From the NCBI RefSeq assembly GCF_018873765.1, contig NC_057924.1:7812001-7876000 (forward strand): 64,000 bases of DNA, written 5' to 3'. The position numbers and the translations under genes are program-made. Positions 36,501 through 47,165 of this stretch are shown piece by piece. This stretch comes from Telopea speciosissima (Eukaryota; Streptophyta; Magnoliopsida; Proteales; Proteaceae). The notes beneath the pieces are model-generated. The model saw nothing but the letters and a program-made list of their open reading frames with translations, had not been told where the DNA came from and did not search any database. The first letter of the stretch is position 1, and every line of letters begins with the position of its first letter.

Positions 36501-39500
36501 TTACAGTCGTAATTAAGGTGAAATCCAATTTTAGCACAAGCTAAGGCAAAAGGGTAAATCTGGAATGAATTATAAAATAATGACAAAGGAGACTTAGCCA
36601 CAAAGGAAGGGGTATATACGGAAACACATAAAGTAGATAAAGATATGACTAAAGGAGATACTGTAGATGGACTTTAAGTGGAAGGGTAGTTTGGAGAAAC
36701 AATATTAAAAACAGTTTAAAGATAAATACCATGACTAGCAAAAGAGGGAAGTCACAATGAAGAGGAAGTCTACCTCCTCACAAAACAGAGGCAGCGTTAC
36801 AAACAAGGCTGTGAAACCACGACTCTTGCGGGAGTAGGCTCTCTTCTTATAGAGGACAACAATCAACAATCGGCAGCAGAGATAGCAGCAACAATCGATA
36901 CCAGTTGAGACAACGCAGCATCGATCAGCTAGCACAGCCGAGATATTGATGAACAAGCAAATACTTGATGGAGAATGAAGGCGAGACAGCAAAGCAGTTT
37001 AATCGATCAGCAAATCATGGTAGTATAACAACTCCTAATTCTACTATGAGTTGTTAGTCTTAGTTTCAGTTTGAGTTGTTAGTTCTAGTTCTTTTCCTAT
37101 TGTAACTTGGAATCCTATCATAATTAGGAATTCCTAATCTGATTAGGAGTTCCCCTTTCTATTGTAATTTCCCAATAGAGGGGCTTACCTATCAATTAAA
37201 TAATTCAAGCATTACAATCAATTCTTCTTCCATCTTCTCTTCTCTCTCAAGTTACTGGTTACAGGTCCTAGGTTTTCTACATGATATCAAAGCTAGGCAA
37301 CCAGTGACAGATTCTCTCCAAGATTGCCGTTTTGAGAGTCGGTTTGGGTTTTTTGGTTTGAAGAAGAAACCCCTAGTTCAAAGAAGAAGAAGAACTAGGG
37401 TTTCATGTATTGAGTTCGTATGACTTTCGTATACTCGGTTCCACCTTGATGTTTGAATATCTCGTTGAAGATTTATTCAATAAACTCTACATCGATTTGA
37501 AAAGCTCTTCTTCGAGATGCGAACATTGATTTGTTTATCTCTACATCGATTTCGAATATGATTTCAGCTCTTCTTCCGAGATGCGTTGCGGACTACATAC
37601 TGATTTGTTTATCGATTAATGAGAAACCTGGTTCTGGGCTGTAGTTGCTTTTGAAGAACCTGCTTTCGTTGAAGGTACAAACCCTTTTGTTTTTCCTCTC
37701 GATTTGATGGTGATCAAGGGGTTGAAGTTCAGGACCTGCCCAATTTTTGCTCGGTTTCTCCTTGCTTTTCGTGAGGAAGAAGAAATCTTCTTCATTATTC
37801 TCGTTCGCTGGTTGTTAAGAGGTTTCTGATCTCTGCCGGTCTCGAATCTGGTCTCTGACTCCTCCTTTCTCTAGTTTCTCGGTTGCAAGGTTGAAGCCGT
37901 TCTTTCCCAGATTTCTTGGTTGCAAGGTTGAAGACGCCACCTTCTTTTTTTATCTTGGGATTATATGCTGATCGAACTCTTCATTGTCGCTGCTGCTGTG
38001 TGGTTCGATATGCTTATTGCTTCCTTTGATGTGATCGATTTCTTCGCTACTTTCTCTGATTCAATCGAGTCATGAGGCTGAAGATGTTACTGTACCAAAG
38101 GTTTGATTGCTGCAAACGGTATTCTGGTTGCAGATGTTCTTGTAGTTTCTATCGCTTCTGGCTGGTTTTCCCCCTTGTTATCGAAACCCTTGAGATCTTG
38201 TTTTCACGGTTTGGTGGTTGCTTGAGGAAGACGATGAATGTTTCACAATGGGTTTCCTTTTATGAGTTGGTTTCTTTTTAGTTACTTTATTCCTAAAGTC
38301 TTATTTTATTCCTTTAAGTTTCCCTTCATGCCCTTAGCATCTTCCCTTATTTGCCTTTGTCCTTATTTTACTCTAAATTCCCTTCATGTCCCCTTACTTC
38401 TTTATTTGCCAATTACCCCTTGAAAATTCTAGTTATTTTTCAAATTGCCACTCTCCATAGGCATTATTTTACTTGTTGCATCCAATTGCTTTTTGTTTAC
38501 CAAAAGGCCCTTGCAAAATTTTGGTTATTTACGGAACTGCCATTACCTTTTAATACATTCCCCTATTTGACTACCCAATTGACCCTTGAAAATTCTGATT
38601 TATTACCAGTTTACCCTTTGGCTTGGATTGTATTTAAAAGTGGATTTCCACCAAATTACAGCCATGCCATCCTTTTTTTTCCAACACCGTTTCCTTTCAA
38701 TAATTCTAATTCCCTTCATATCCCATACCTTTGGTATTTACCCATAACATCTTTGGAAACTTTTGGTAAATTACAATTTTGCCATTCCTTCCTTTTTCAT
38801 TACCCTTAGCACCTCTTGGAAAATTCTGGTATATTATGTTTTTGCCCTATCTCTTACATCATCTTTGTTATGTCCACGTGTACTACACGTGAGGGGGGAA
38901 TTATGTACAATACATCTACAGACATTGCAGAATGTAGAACTTGCAGGAACATTGGTGCAAAACATAGAAGATCAGTTTTCTCCACTATTGCCATTGGGTA
39001 TCCTTCGTTATTAGGTTGAGTTGCCGTAAGGGGGAGATTGAAGTATTGAAATATTGAAGATATTTGGTTGTTGCCTATTTGAGGACACTTTCGATTGGGT
39101 TGATACAGTTTTTTTCCGCTGCCTGATTCAGTTTGTTTTCGCTACTTGCTGCTCTAGTTATTTTACTTCAAGATTTTATGTCACTATGACAATCTGAGAT
39201 TCATCACTGGATAGCTATTGAAGATCGTTGAAAGCTGCCTTTTTTGGAAGACATTCCAGTCCCGGTTTGCTGATTATGTCTGTCCAAGTTTTGAAGATCT
39301 ATTTTTTCAAGTTCTTGAAGGTTTATTTGGGAGCTACATTCATCTGTCAAGCTGGATTCTGCTGCAACTTAGTTTCTTCTCATTTTGTTCAAGTTGGGCA
39401 TTGATACCTTGTATGTGCCAACTTGAGGGGGAGTGTTTGCATTATTATGGAGTTCTTTTTTTTTCCTTTTAGTTCAAGCTGGATCTTCTTTCTTTACTTA

Positions 39501-41732
39501 TTTGTATAATCCAGCTTGAGGGGGAGTGTTGAAGTACTGTTCATGTGACACTGTTCACGTGAACAGTGATTTGGTTGATATGTGTATCTTCTATTTTCCT
39601 AGTCCTAGTTGGAGTCCTAGTTTCTAATTATGTCAAGTCCTAATTCTACTGTGAGTTGTTAGTCTTAGTTTCAGTTTGAGTTGTTAGTTTTAGTTCTTTT
39701 CCTATTGTAACTTGGAATCCTATCATAATTAGGAATTCCTAATCTGATTAGGAGTTCCCCTTTCTATTGTAATTTTCCCTCTATTATAAATAGAGGGGCT
39801 TACCTATCAATTAAATAATTCAAACATTACAATCAATTCTTCTTCCATCTTCTCTTCTCTCTCAAGTTATTGGTTACAGGTCCTAGGTTTTCTACAGTTA
39901 AGCTATGATTAGTACTGCACAATTCATTGCTTCTTTCTCAATGGCTCATTCTACAAATTGGAAACAGGTGCATTCAATGGTATGGTCTGTAGACAAAGTC
40001 AAACAAGCAATGCTCTCTCTGTTTTAATTTATTTACAAGTGTCTTCACACATGCAAGCACACATATTTTCAGAATAACAAAACCGAAATGGGGGAAAAAA
40101 AAGGTCTTCAATTATAGAGACTAGTGATTAACTGGATCCTTTTCTATGTTCCACACATCTCGTGAATTATGATTACAGTACCAAAGTGTGTTATGTTCTT
40201 GAAGCCCTGGTAAATTCATGGTAAAATTTTCACCGCAAATGATATTTTACATGAAAATTTTCTTATTTTTTCAATGTCATTTTTTGCATTTTACATCAAA
40301 ACAAACAGCAGAAAATCGTTTTTTATAAGAAAAGTTCACTTTCTCAACTTTGCACATGGAAACAAACGGATCATTAACAGAAACCTTTGTCCAAGTAACA
40401 CCATGAGCTAAACAGCGATTATTACTCTAAACTGTAGCAAAGAAACTAGTTTTCCTAACCTGCAGTAGTTTGCTTCTCCACATCCACCAGGACAGGGAAC
40501 AACTGAAGGTAAGGAGAACTGGTTAGAGTGAGGCAAAACCAAGTCACCATTCATTAATGCCGCGATAACCTCTTTAGGGAGAGGAATTTTATCATCTTGA
40601 TCACTTGATGAGCATGATTCTGATTTTTTATGACCCATCATAAGAGAATTCTCTTCTTCATCCAATGAATCATCTAGACAAAACCCTTTTGAAGTGTGTT
40701 GATGCATTCCCACACAATCCTTGCTCGAAGATAAACCCAAGTCTTGCAGATAGAGTTTCCTCCCAATTTGAAGTTCTATTGAACCAATAAATCGGAAACA
40801 ATAGCTACATACCAAACAGTCAACCTGCAAAGTTGGAAGAAGGAAAAAAGATCCAACCTTTTTATGCCTTTCAAAAAAATAGTGGAAGAAATGAGCTTTA
40901 GTGGAGTGAAACAAAGTTCAGATAAGACCTTATTTGAACTGTGCTGAGCACCAACAACCATTTGATCTTTCAAAACAAGATTATCTTCTGCAAATTCTCT
41001 TTCTGCATAGACACCTGCAGCTCACCGGTTGAAATAGAACATATCACACCATGTAACCCAATTTGCTTTCTAATAATGCATCGAAAGTGACAACACTCAA
41101 CAAACTTAGCATGAAGCTAAGTAGTACAAATAACGACACACACAAAACTGTTTGTTAAAATTCATAACCGAACAAAAAGCAGATTACAAGAATCGCACAA
41201 AGAATTACCATGGAAAAGGAAGGAGGAAAGTTAAACAATGGAGAAAAAAGAACGACATTTTAAAAGATGCATACCCTTCCCGTACTCTCCATCCTGCTTT
41301 ATGCTGATACCTCGGCATTGCCTGGTTTTTATTAGCTTGTCGAAATAGTCCTGCACACTCCAAAGATTAGGAAACAATTAAACCGTGTCATCGATCTGGA
41401 AAACAAACAGAAATATAATCTGCTCTTAAAGCGGATGAAGAGCATGAAAAATAATCACATTTACTTCCAAATTAAGTGTGAATAATTAGGAAAAACTGTT
41501 CGTTTGTCAGCATTAATGGAATTTCACGGAATTGAGTCAAAGAAAGAACACAGATTATAATGTGAAAAAAAAAGAGTCAAAAAGGAGGAACAGAACACAG
41601 AAAGATAACCGAACGCGATAGAGAGAGATGGGGAGGGGGGGGGGGGACCTGAACTTCGTGAGGAGATGGAGGTTTAAGAAGCGTATCGATTTTATCCGCG
41701 AACTCAACATCGAGAGTGCAGATGCTCGTCAT
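27550..41732 (-). CDS. ATXR2: SET-domain histone-lysine methyltransferase ATXR2
   Basis: ATXR2 is a plant SET protein reported to raise H3K36 methylation at LBD genes during callus formation. Fifteen exons, 5' to 3': 41732-41649, 41350-41275, 41014-40929, 40824-40460, 34584-34472, 34382-34351, 33804-33653, 32645-32558, 32164-32116, 32017-31963, 31775-31706, 31624-31555, 29944-29868, 27892-27836, 27660-27550 (TGA). All phases close: 494 residues, against about 473 in Arabidopsis. The SET domain begins near GVYAE (residue 54) and is split by a MYND-like cysteine insert (CLVCSYCFRF; CPGGCGEANYC; C-terminal H-x4-C). It resumes with LVVASPVEDYFLYIDDLP, the cofactor-site NHSCCPN (425-431), Y463 in ISYIDED, and post-SET cysteines C484, C486 and C489. 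No catalytic motif looks damaged. Intron 4 (5.9 kb) hosts the paired LTR elements. The first donor is followed by a long C run (41640-41648). Confidence 0.97.
28490..28870. repeat. Dispersed GATCGG/AATCGG-type repeat in ATXR2 intron
   Basis: Two patches (28490-28600 and 28790-28870) of imperfect CAGATCAG, AAATCGGAT and GAATCGG phrases, as at 10850-11100. Non-coding. Confidence 0.5.
30679..30873. mobile_element. Mutator-type foldback MITE (family B) in ATXR2 intron 12, with 9-bp target duplication
   Basis: The element 30688-30864 has inverted ends: the left GGGGTGAGTTTTCTGTCTGG and the right, in reverse, GGGAAAAAGGAGCCTGTCTGG, both followed by AGTGTGGC(C/T)CCTGTG. Perfect 9-bp direct repeats TTATTATTT flank it (30679-30687 and 30865-30873). 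The GGGAAAAA end and GTGTGGCC motif make it a relative of the element at 7674-7841. The interior is GC-rich and short; no coding capacity. Confidence 0.88.
34985..37020 (-). mobile_element. Non-coding LTR retroelement, minus orientation, 5'-truncated
   Basis: Its 3' LTR is about 34985-35340 (starting TGTTGAGAAGTAC on the minus strand at 35340), preceded in element sense by the polypurine tract CTTGAGGGGGAG at 35341-35352. The internal part (35353-about 37020) has no gag or pol and contains several roughly 100-base imperfect repeats around TTTGCCATTCC and CCTTG(A/C)AAAATTTTGG. The outer 1.5 kb is a reverse-complement relative of 38380-39896. No 5' LTR or primer-binding site is visible, so the 5' end is lost at the junction near 37020. 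Confidence 0.8.
37030..39896 (+). mobile_element. Non-coding LTR retroelement, plus orientation, partial 5' LTR
   Basis: The 3' LTR is 39527-39896 (TGTTGAAGTACTG ... TTTTCTACA). The partial 5' LTR ends at 37281 with the same GTTTTCTACA and is followed at once by TGATATCAAAGC, a two-mismatch version of the initiator-methionine tRNA primer-binding site. A CTTGAGGGGGAG polypurine tract precedes the 3' LTR. The interior carries no recognisable gag or pol; a 152-codon open frame at 38351-38809 overlaps the internal repeats and reads as repeat, not protein. It is copia-like in its signals and fits a LARD/TRIM-type non-autonomous element. It lies in ATXR2 intron 4, antisense to the gene. Confidence 0.85.
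39551..39566. promoter_or_regulatory. Perfect 16-bp palindrome with G-box core in the LTR
   Basis: CTGTTCACGTGAACAG equals its own reverse complement and centres on CACGTG. It lies 24 bases into the plus-oriented 3' LTR; the minus-oriented LTR has diverged versions (GTTCATGTGAAC and CACGTGAA). A binding role in the LTR promoter is inference. Confidence 0.5.
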
Positions 41733-42044
41733 TGAAGACGCTAGTTACTATCACTTCTTCGGATTTCTCACTCACTTCGAATAACGAAAATCTCTACATA
41801 AATCGCTTCATCATGATGGCAGCGGTAATGACTAGTGAAGGAACAAAGTGCCGTTTTATCTTTCACGGGGCACCGCCGGACTCTCCGTTCTCGCTGGTGG
41901 CTGGACTGGTGCCGAAACTTGGGCTAGGACAACAGTGTGAGAGAGAGATGTAAATGGAGAATCGAAAACCCGGATTTGATTCGAATTCGTATCCGTTAAT
42001 TAAGATAACCGAACCCGTTTCGTGACGACCACGCCCATATGCAT
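41733..42044 (-). promoter_or_regulatory. Promoter and 5' leader region of ATXR2
   Basis: The 300 bases upstream of the ATXR2 start are GC-richer than the surroundings up to about 41935. No clear TATA box was seen on the minus strand. Short frames here are not considered genes. Confidence 0.4.
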
Positions 42045-42115
42045 TGGGTCATTTCACAAGTTGCTGGGCTGGATCCTCCGGCTCCCGCCACGCCTGGAAG
42101 AGAGCCGCATAACCA
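42045..42115. mobile_element. Single arm of MITE family C
   Basis: TTTCACAAGTTGCTGGGCT, then CCTCC(G/A)GCTCCCGC and GAAGAGAGCC, match in order the right arm of the element at 26640-26835. The other arm is absent. Confidence 0.5.
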
Positions 42116-44034
42116 AACGTCACGAAGGAAGCAGACTGAGGATGGCATTTCAAAGTTGTCAAGCAAAGTGCCAAATCTTAAGCATAAAGGGACAACGGTT
42201 CAGGAGTTTTTGATCTCGAACTTGGAATAATCAAGTGGACATCTTCGATGTTTAATAAAGGGAAAAAATTTAAAACCAGTTCCGATTGAACGACTTCTAA
42301 AAATGAACTGGTGGCAGAGCTCTGTGGCATTCTGCATGGATGGAGGACAGCGGTTGCAGATCATATCATTCTAAGGGAGATATGGTGCTGCAACAGGACT
42401 CTTTTTGACCATTTGTCTAGAGAGACCTTCTCTTCCATATCTTGATACTGCTTATCGTATTTTTTTAAACTTGTAGAACTAACGCATAACTTTGCTAACA
42501 TATCTTTTGGATGGCAGGCTTTCTGTTTCTACCTAATTATATATATATATGTGACCTTTTTCATAAAAAAAAAATTCTTAAGCATAAACTGACGAAATTT
42601 TGCTGCTACCTGGGTTGCAAGAATGTTTCTACCACCAGGGTTGCAGGATTGTTTCTGCTACCCGGTTCACAATCAAAGAAATGGAATAAAAATGATATTT
42701 TGGAAAATACAATAACCTAGGAAGGTATTTGTGAATCCTAAGTGGAAGTGAATTATTCCATTTCTTTTACTGCAAACCCAAGTAAGAGGAACATTCATGC
42801 AAACTAGGTAGCAGCAAATTTTTTTTTTGCTAAACTCCCCATTGCCCTTAATTAGCTACTTGAAGTTTCAGCCACCTTCGTAGCAATTTGAATTTAAAAA
42901 ATAAAACATTGAGAGAATATCCTAATTTGATTCCGACGATTTATGACTTAGCTTTGTCATTTTTTATCTTGAATAGTTTGACTATTGATTAGGCTTTTCA
43001 AAAGTTTGATTTGACTTGACTTGATCAACTCCCTCCAGTCGAAAACCAAACCTAATTTTCTAACTATGGGTAAATTTATAATTTCTTATTCATCAAAATT
43101 GGTTACGATAAGATTTTTTCCCTTCTTTAGAGAGAGAGAGTTTCATCCTATAGTTATGAGACGGTGAAGTCACAGGTTGCAAAAGGTGTCTTTAAAATGC
43201 AAAGTTCTCCTTGACAATGCCTTCGTTCTTTACTTACTTCCTTGCTTGTCTTGCTCATGGATCGCCTTGAAAGAAAGAACCATGTATTATAATCGGAGAG
43301 GAAATCAGGAGAAGTTTCATTGATGGTCAGTTGTTCTCGGGCAAAAAACCGCTTGGTCGATTGGTTGGTGGCTTGCTAATTAGAGCACATGCCCCCCAAT
43401 GGTTAGATATCTCTTGTAGTTGATAGTTAAAATCCCATGGGCATTTTGGTGAGATGTGTCTTTCTCGGGATGAAATAAGGTGCTTCGCACTAGGTCAAAA
43501 AAATGCCTTGCTCATGGGTTGTTGGTCTTGGTCATTGAGGGTGTGGCGTTTGTAAGTGGTTAGAAGTGAGCTTTTGGGTTTTATTTTAGGTGGTTGGTTT
43601 CACTGTTACTAATAGATATCAAAAGAAACGACAGAATGGAAATCACAACTTTTTTTTTGTTTCAAGAACTTGGAAGTTATTTGTATGTTAGGAGTCACAA
43701 TTTATCTTGTTGCAAGAACTTTGAAGTTATGTATGTATTATTACATGGGAAGGAAAAGTTTTGTGGAAAAAGAAAATCATTTGCAGACATGGAAAGAACT
43801 GATGCAGAGTCAATCAATAGAAATGGATAAAACTGCTAATGTGGTGTTGGATATTAAGGGTGGTTCTTCTTCTTCTTCTTCAACACATGATTCGTTGGGT
43901 CTGTGTTATGCGTTACTCTATTATTTTCTCATCATTAAAGAGGATAGAGAGCGATTAAAGAAGTAATTTTGCAATTTGCAAATTCCATTTTGTAATTAGT
44001 GAAATAGTTTTGCCAAATTGGTACGACTTTGCCA
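42116..44034. other. Intergenic sequence, no gene seen
   Basis: AT-rich. Short frames at 43594-43966 overlap a near-duplicated phrase (GAACTT(G/T)GAAGTTAT at 43666 and 43718) and match nothing known. Confidence 0.5.
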
Positions 44035-44280
44035 GTAGGGATGTAAACGGATCGGATTCAGCTCGGATAGTGCTATATCCGCATCCGCATCCGATTAGCT
44101 TTCGGACGGATTCAGATAGTGCTAAATGGATACGGACACGGATACGGATCGAATATTTTATCTGTTTCATGTAAATATAGCTTTTCAGATAGCTATAGCC
44201 TATCTGTATCTGTTTAGCTTTCGGACGGATTCAGATAGTGCTAAACAGATATGAACACGGATACGGAAATGGATTTTGAC
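44035..44280. repeat. Dispersed ACGGAT repeat, duplicated
   Basis: Begins GGGATGTAAACGGATCGGAT; the phrase TTTCGGACGGATTCAGATAG then TGCTAAA occurs twice (near 44100 and 44220), each followed by ATACGGACACGG-type sequence. Confidence 0.65.
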
Positions 44281-45069
44281 TATTCATTTACATCACTAGA
44301 TTTTGGCAGGGGTAGGAAAACTGCTTTGCATGAATGGTCTGGCAACTTTCCCACTCCAATTAATCAAACAATCTATTTTTTTGTGTTTTTTAAAAAATCT
44401 GTACAACTATCGCACTGTATCAAAACCCTGCTAAACAAATGGGCTATGTATATGGTTTTTCTTTAGATTCACCTAAAAGTTCTTGTCATTTGATTCTACA
44501 TCATATTAGTGTTTCCATCAATGACCCACCTTCTCTATTTTACTAATTTATTAGTAAATGTCTTCAAGTGTGCTCTTTTTAACTTCCACAATCTTATCCT
44601 AGCAGAACAAATAATCTCACATTTCCTACAATTCAATGTTTTACAATATGTCCATTAATCTATGTTGAGTGGTTAAGCTCACCCCTAATATAACGTTACA
44701 ATCTTTAAATAATAATCTATCGGTCCTTTTAGTTAGAAATAAATCTATTTGGCTACCATTTTGCCCATTTTAGATTTTTTTTTAAGTGTTCTTTTCTCTT
44801 TTCAAAGTATGTATTTATTATTGATAAATCATAAGTCACAATAAATTCTAAAACTGAAGCCCCCTCCTCATTCCTATCTCCAAGATTGTACTCTTTGTGA
44901 ATACTTTCATAACCTTTACTATCTTTTCAACATGTCCATTTGGATTCCCCTTATAATAATCTTTTCTCTCATTCGTTCGGCAAACCCAGACATATTAAGG
45001 AACAAACTTCTCATTCTTTTGATGACTCAATTCCTTTGAGATCAAACTCAAATGTTTTCCCATTCATTC

Positions 45070-45262
45070 AACAAGCCCAGACGCATTAAGAAATATGCAT
45101 CTAGCCTCATGTTGGGATCTATCTCTAATTTCTTCTTTATCCCCGACTTTTTGGAGTATCATCCTACTATTGATGTTTTTGTCCTTCTCTGATTTTTGTT
45201 GTATCATCCTTTTATTGATGTTTTGCCCTTCCCCAGGCTTTAGATGTATCATCTTTTAATAG
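45070..45262. repeat. Short tandem repeat of ~65 bp
   Basis: GTATCATC(C/T)T followed by TTATTGATGTTTT-like sequence recurs near 45157, 45202 and 45248. Confidence 0.6.
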
Positions 45263-45355
45263 ATGTATTGATACTTAGATATAGGTCCCCCTTCCATCTT
45301 GCCTTTGGGCTTTGTTATTGTACTCTGCTTTTAGTCTTAATTAATTTTCCATTCA

Positions 45356-45364
45356 CAAAAAAAA

Positions 45365-45434
<70 letters not shown>
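45356..45434 (+). repeat. Poly-A run followed by (AT)n microsatellite
   Basis: About 25 A residues followed directly by about 50 bases of perfect AT repeat. Confidence 0.97.
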
Positions 45435-45435
<1 letters not shown>

Positions 45436-46049
45436 CTTACTAATTCCTTGAACTAAATTTATCCATTTGTTTTCAAAATTGTTTCTTTGTATTTTTATTT
45501 AATCCTATTTGAGGTTTGTAAACACTAATTATATTGATAATTTTATTTCCTAACACAAGTTTGATGGATATTCATCTCCATTTCTTTTAACATCTACAAC
45601 ATCTTTTTTTTTTAATTTATCAACTTTTATTATGGTAATTCTTCTTCTTCTCATGATACCTATCAATTCTTAACTCTTTCCTTTTAAAGTTCCTATGCTC
45701 CAAGATGCTAGTCTAATCCTACATTTTTTGACTAGCTTCTTTACCCGCACTCATCCGTGGTGTGAGAATCCTTCTCACTTGTCACCATAATTAGGCGTTG
45801 AAGCAGTGTGTCACTTATTGGGGACACTAGCTAACCCTTGCTCACATTCGTTACATCTTGGGTCATAGTGCAACGCATCATTTCTGAGGGATGCCGTATC
45901 ATAAAGTTGAAAATATAAAATTCTAGAATCCATGCAAAAGGGTTTGGCTAAGGTTTTTACAATCTCGGCTGCCGACCTAATGCACCAAACCTCATCTTTT
46001 AGTTGGGATTGGGATCGGCAATAGAAAACATTGAAGGAGTTTGCTCACT

Positions 46050-46640
46050 AATGGTGTAAATTGCAAACCAAAACCGTTTACTGAAATTGAATCAAACTGT
46101 TTAAACTGAAACCGAAAAATCGTTTACTAATCAGTTCAGTTTTAGTGTTAAGAAGTGATTTATTAAAATGGTTTGAATTTTGATTTTAAATAGTGAAACC
46201 ATTTAAACCTTCAGTTTTGACTAGAACAGGTATGCTATTGAAACCGATTATACAAACTACACCAATTAAAAAAAAGGGGTTAGCCTTGGCATTCTTTATT
46301 CGCCCTCTAGTGTTTTGTACTTGTTTTATACCATGTAAATTATTTAAATTATTTTTATTTCTAAAGTCACAATTTGTGCTTAGATGACATGGTTCAAGTC
46401 CAACAACATCAGATTTCTTTATTGGACTACAAAAAAATTGGTTCGTTCGACTCAAATCAACAAACAAAATCGAATCCAAAACCGATAAAAACATTGAACC
46501 AGAACCATTTATTAATTGGTTTCAATTTGGGATATTGAAACAGTCTTATGAATATATGCTTTGATCGTGGTTTCTACCCTTTATACTTTGAACCTAACCA
46601 ATTACAGAACCAAACTGATTAACACCCTTAGATCCCCTCT
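46050..46640. repeat. AACCG-type dispersed repeat, no gene
   Basis: Runs of CAAACCAAAACCG, GAAACCG and AATCGAACC variants typical of plant dispersed repeats of this vocabulary. A similar patch on the other strand sits in a GAUT12 intron (48660-49150). Confidence 0.5.
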
Positions 46641-46860
46641 CCAGCGCACTCCCAGATGTCAACATGTGGCCAAGGTGCTGTTCGAACAGCGAGGATTGAT
46701 ATACACACCCGAGCTGGAAACCTTTTTCTCTATTGCATGTGCACTACGCTCAAATGTGCACATCCATTCTTGTCGTTCGAACGACACCTCGGCCATGTGT
46801 CGATCGCTCGGGGTGCACCGAACATCTTCCAGCGTACCCCCGCACCGCCGTCGAGGAGCC
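46640..46860. mobile_element. Probable foldback element upstream of GAUT12
   Basis: ACATGTGGCCAAGGTG then TTCGAAC near 46660-46690 is inverted near 46765-46800 (reverse complement ACATGGCCGAGGTG then TTCGAAC). Outer arms also partly match (CCAGCGCAC and its inverted variant). Unusually GC-rich for the window. Ends not defined. Confidence 0.45.
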
Positions 46861-46968
46861 CGATCCTAGATCCTCACCGCCCAACCAATGGTGGTCTTGG
46901 TAGAATCGTTAAGGAGCTTCCTGTAATTTCACTCCTTTGAAGACTGCTCTCCAAACTCCAAAATCCAT

Positions 46969-47165
46969 ACCAACCCTCCTGCATCGGCCATCTTAGAAGC
47001 TCTCGTTGTTGTTGTTGAGGTCTGAAACCTCAGAAAGGTCGTTTTCCCTTATTAAGAGACGCTGTTCCATCAAACTCAAACACAACCCTTTCTATTAATT
47101 TTCAAACCCGCCTCTCTTCTCTCCTCCAAACTTCATTTGCAGGCAAAGCGAAGCAATACCAAACA
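46969..47165 (+). promoter_or_regulatory. Secondary-wall MYB-type elements upstream of GAUT12
   Basis: ACCAACC (AC-II/SMRE core) at 46969-46975 and ACCAAAC at 47159-47165, with another ACCAAAC at 46609-46615. These match the published consensus ACC(A/T)A(A/C)(T/C) bound by secondary-wall MYB46/MYB83, and IRX8 is a known secondary-wall gene. Short motifs like this also arise by chance. Confidence 0.45.

Larger units (their letters stand above)
44640..45730 (-). mobile_element. RTE-type LINE, 5' part with endonuclease-domain remnant
   Basis: Minus-strand reading recovers, with stops and frame changes, pieces of an RTE-type endonuclease ORF: near 45725 RIRLASWSIGTLKGKS (the family's W-N-I-G-T-L start), near 45570 DVVDVKRNGDE, and near 44880 LGDRNEEGASVLEFIVTYDL then NTYFEKRKEHL. 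The order and spacing fit one decayed copy interrupted by a microsatellite and a short repeat (45070-45260). It is the same clade as the 3' fragment in PEX22 but covers the other half. Confidence 0.75.

Noticed and set aside
38351-38809. 152-codon open frame inside the plus LTR element, with related frames on the minus strand at 36160-36601
   Set aside because: The frames coincide with the ~100-base internal repeats of the element, are rich in F/Y/L from T-rich repeats, and show no gag, protease or other motif. They look like repeat read-through.
43594-43966. Overlapping frames with a GGSSSSSSTHD segment
   Set aside because: Two frames of the same DNA are open by chance over a near-duplicated phrase; no splice sites or family match.
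46561-46940. Two overlapping frames of about 100 codons in GC-rich DNA
   Set aside because: Explained by the local GC richness of the foldback sequence, which removes stop codons; no protein-like motif.
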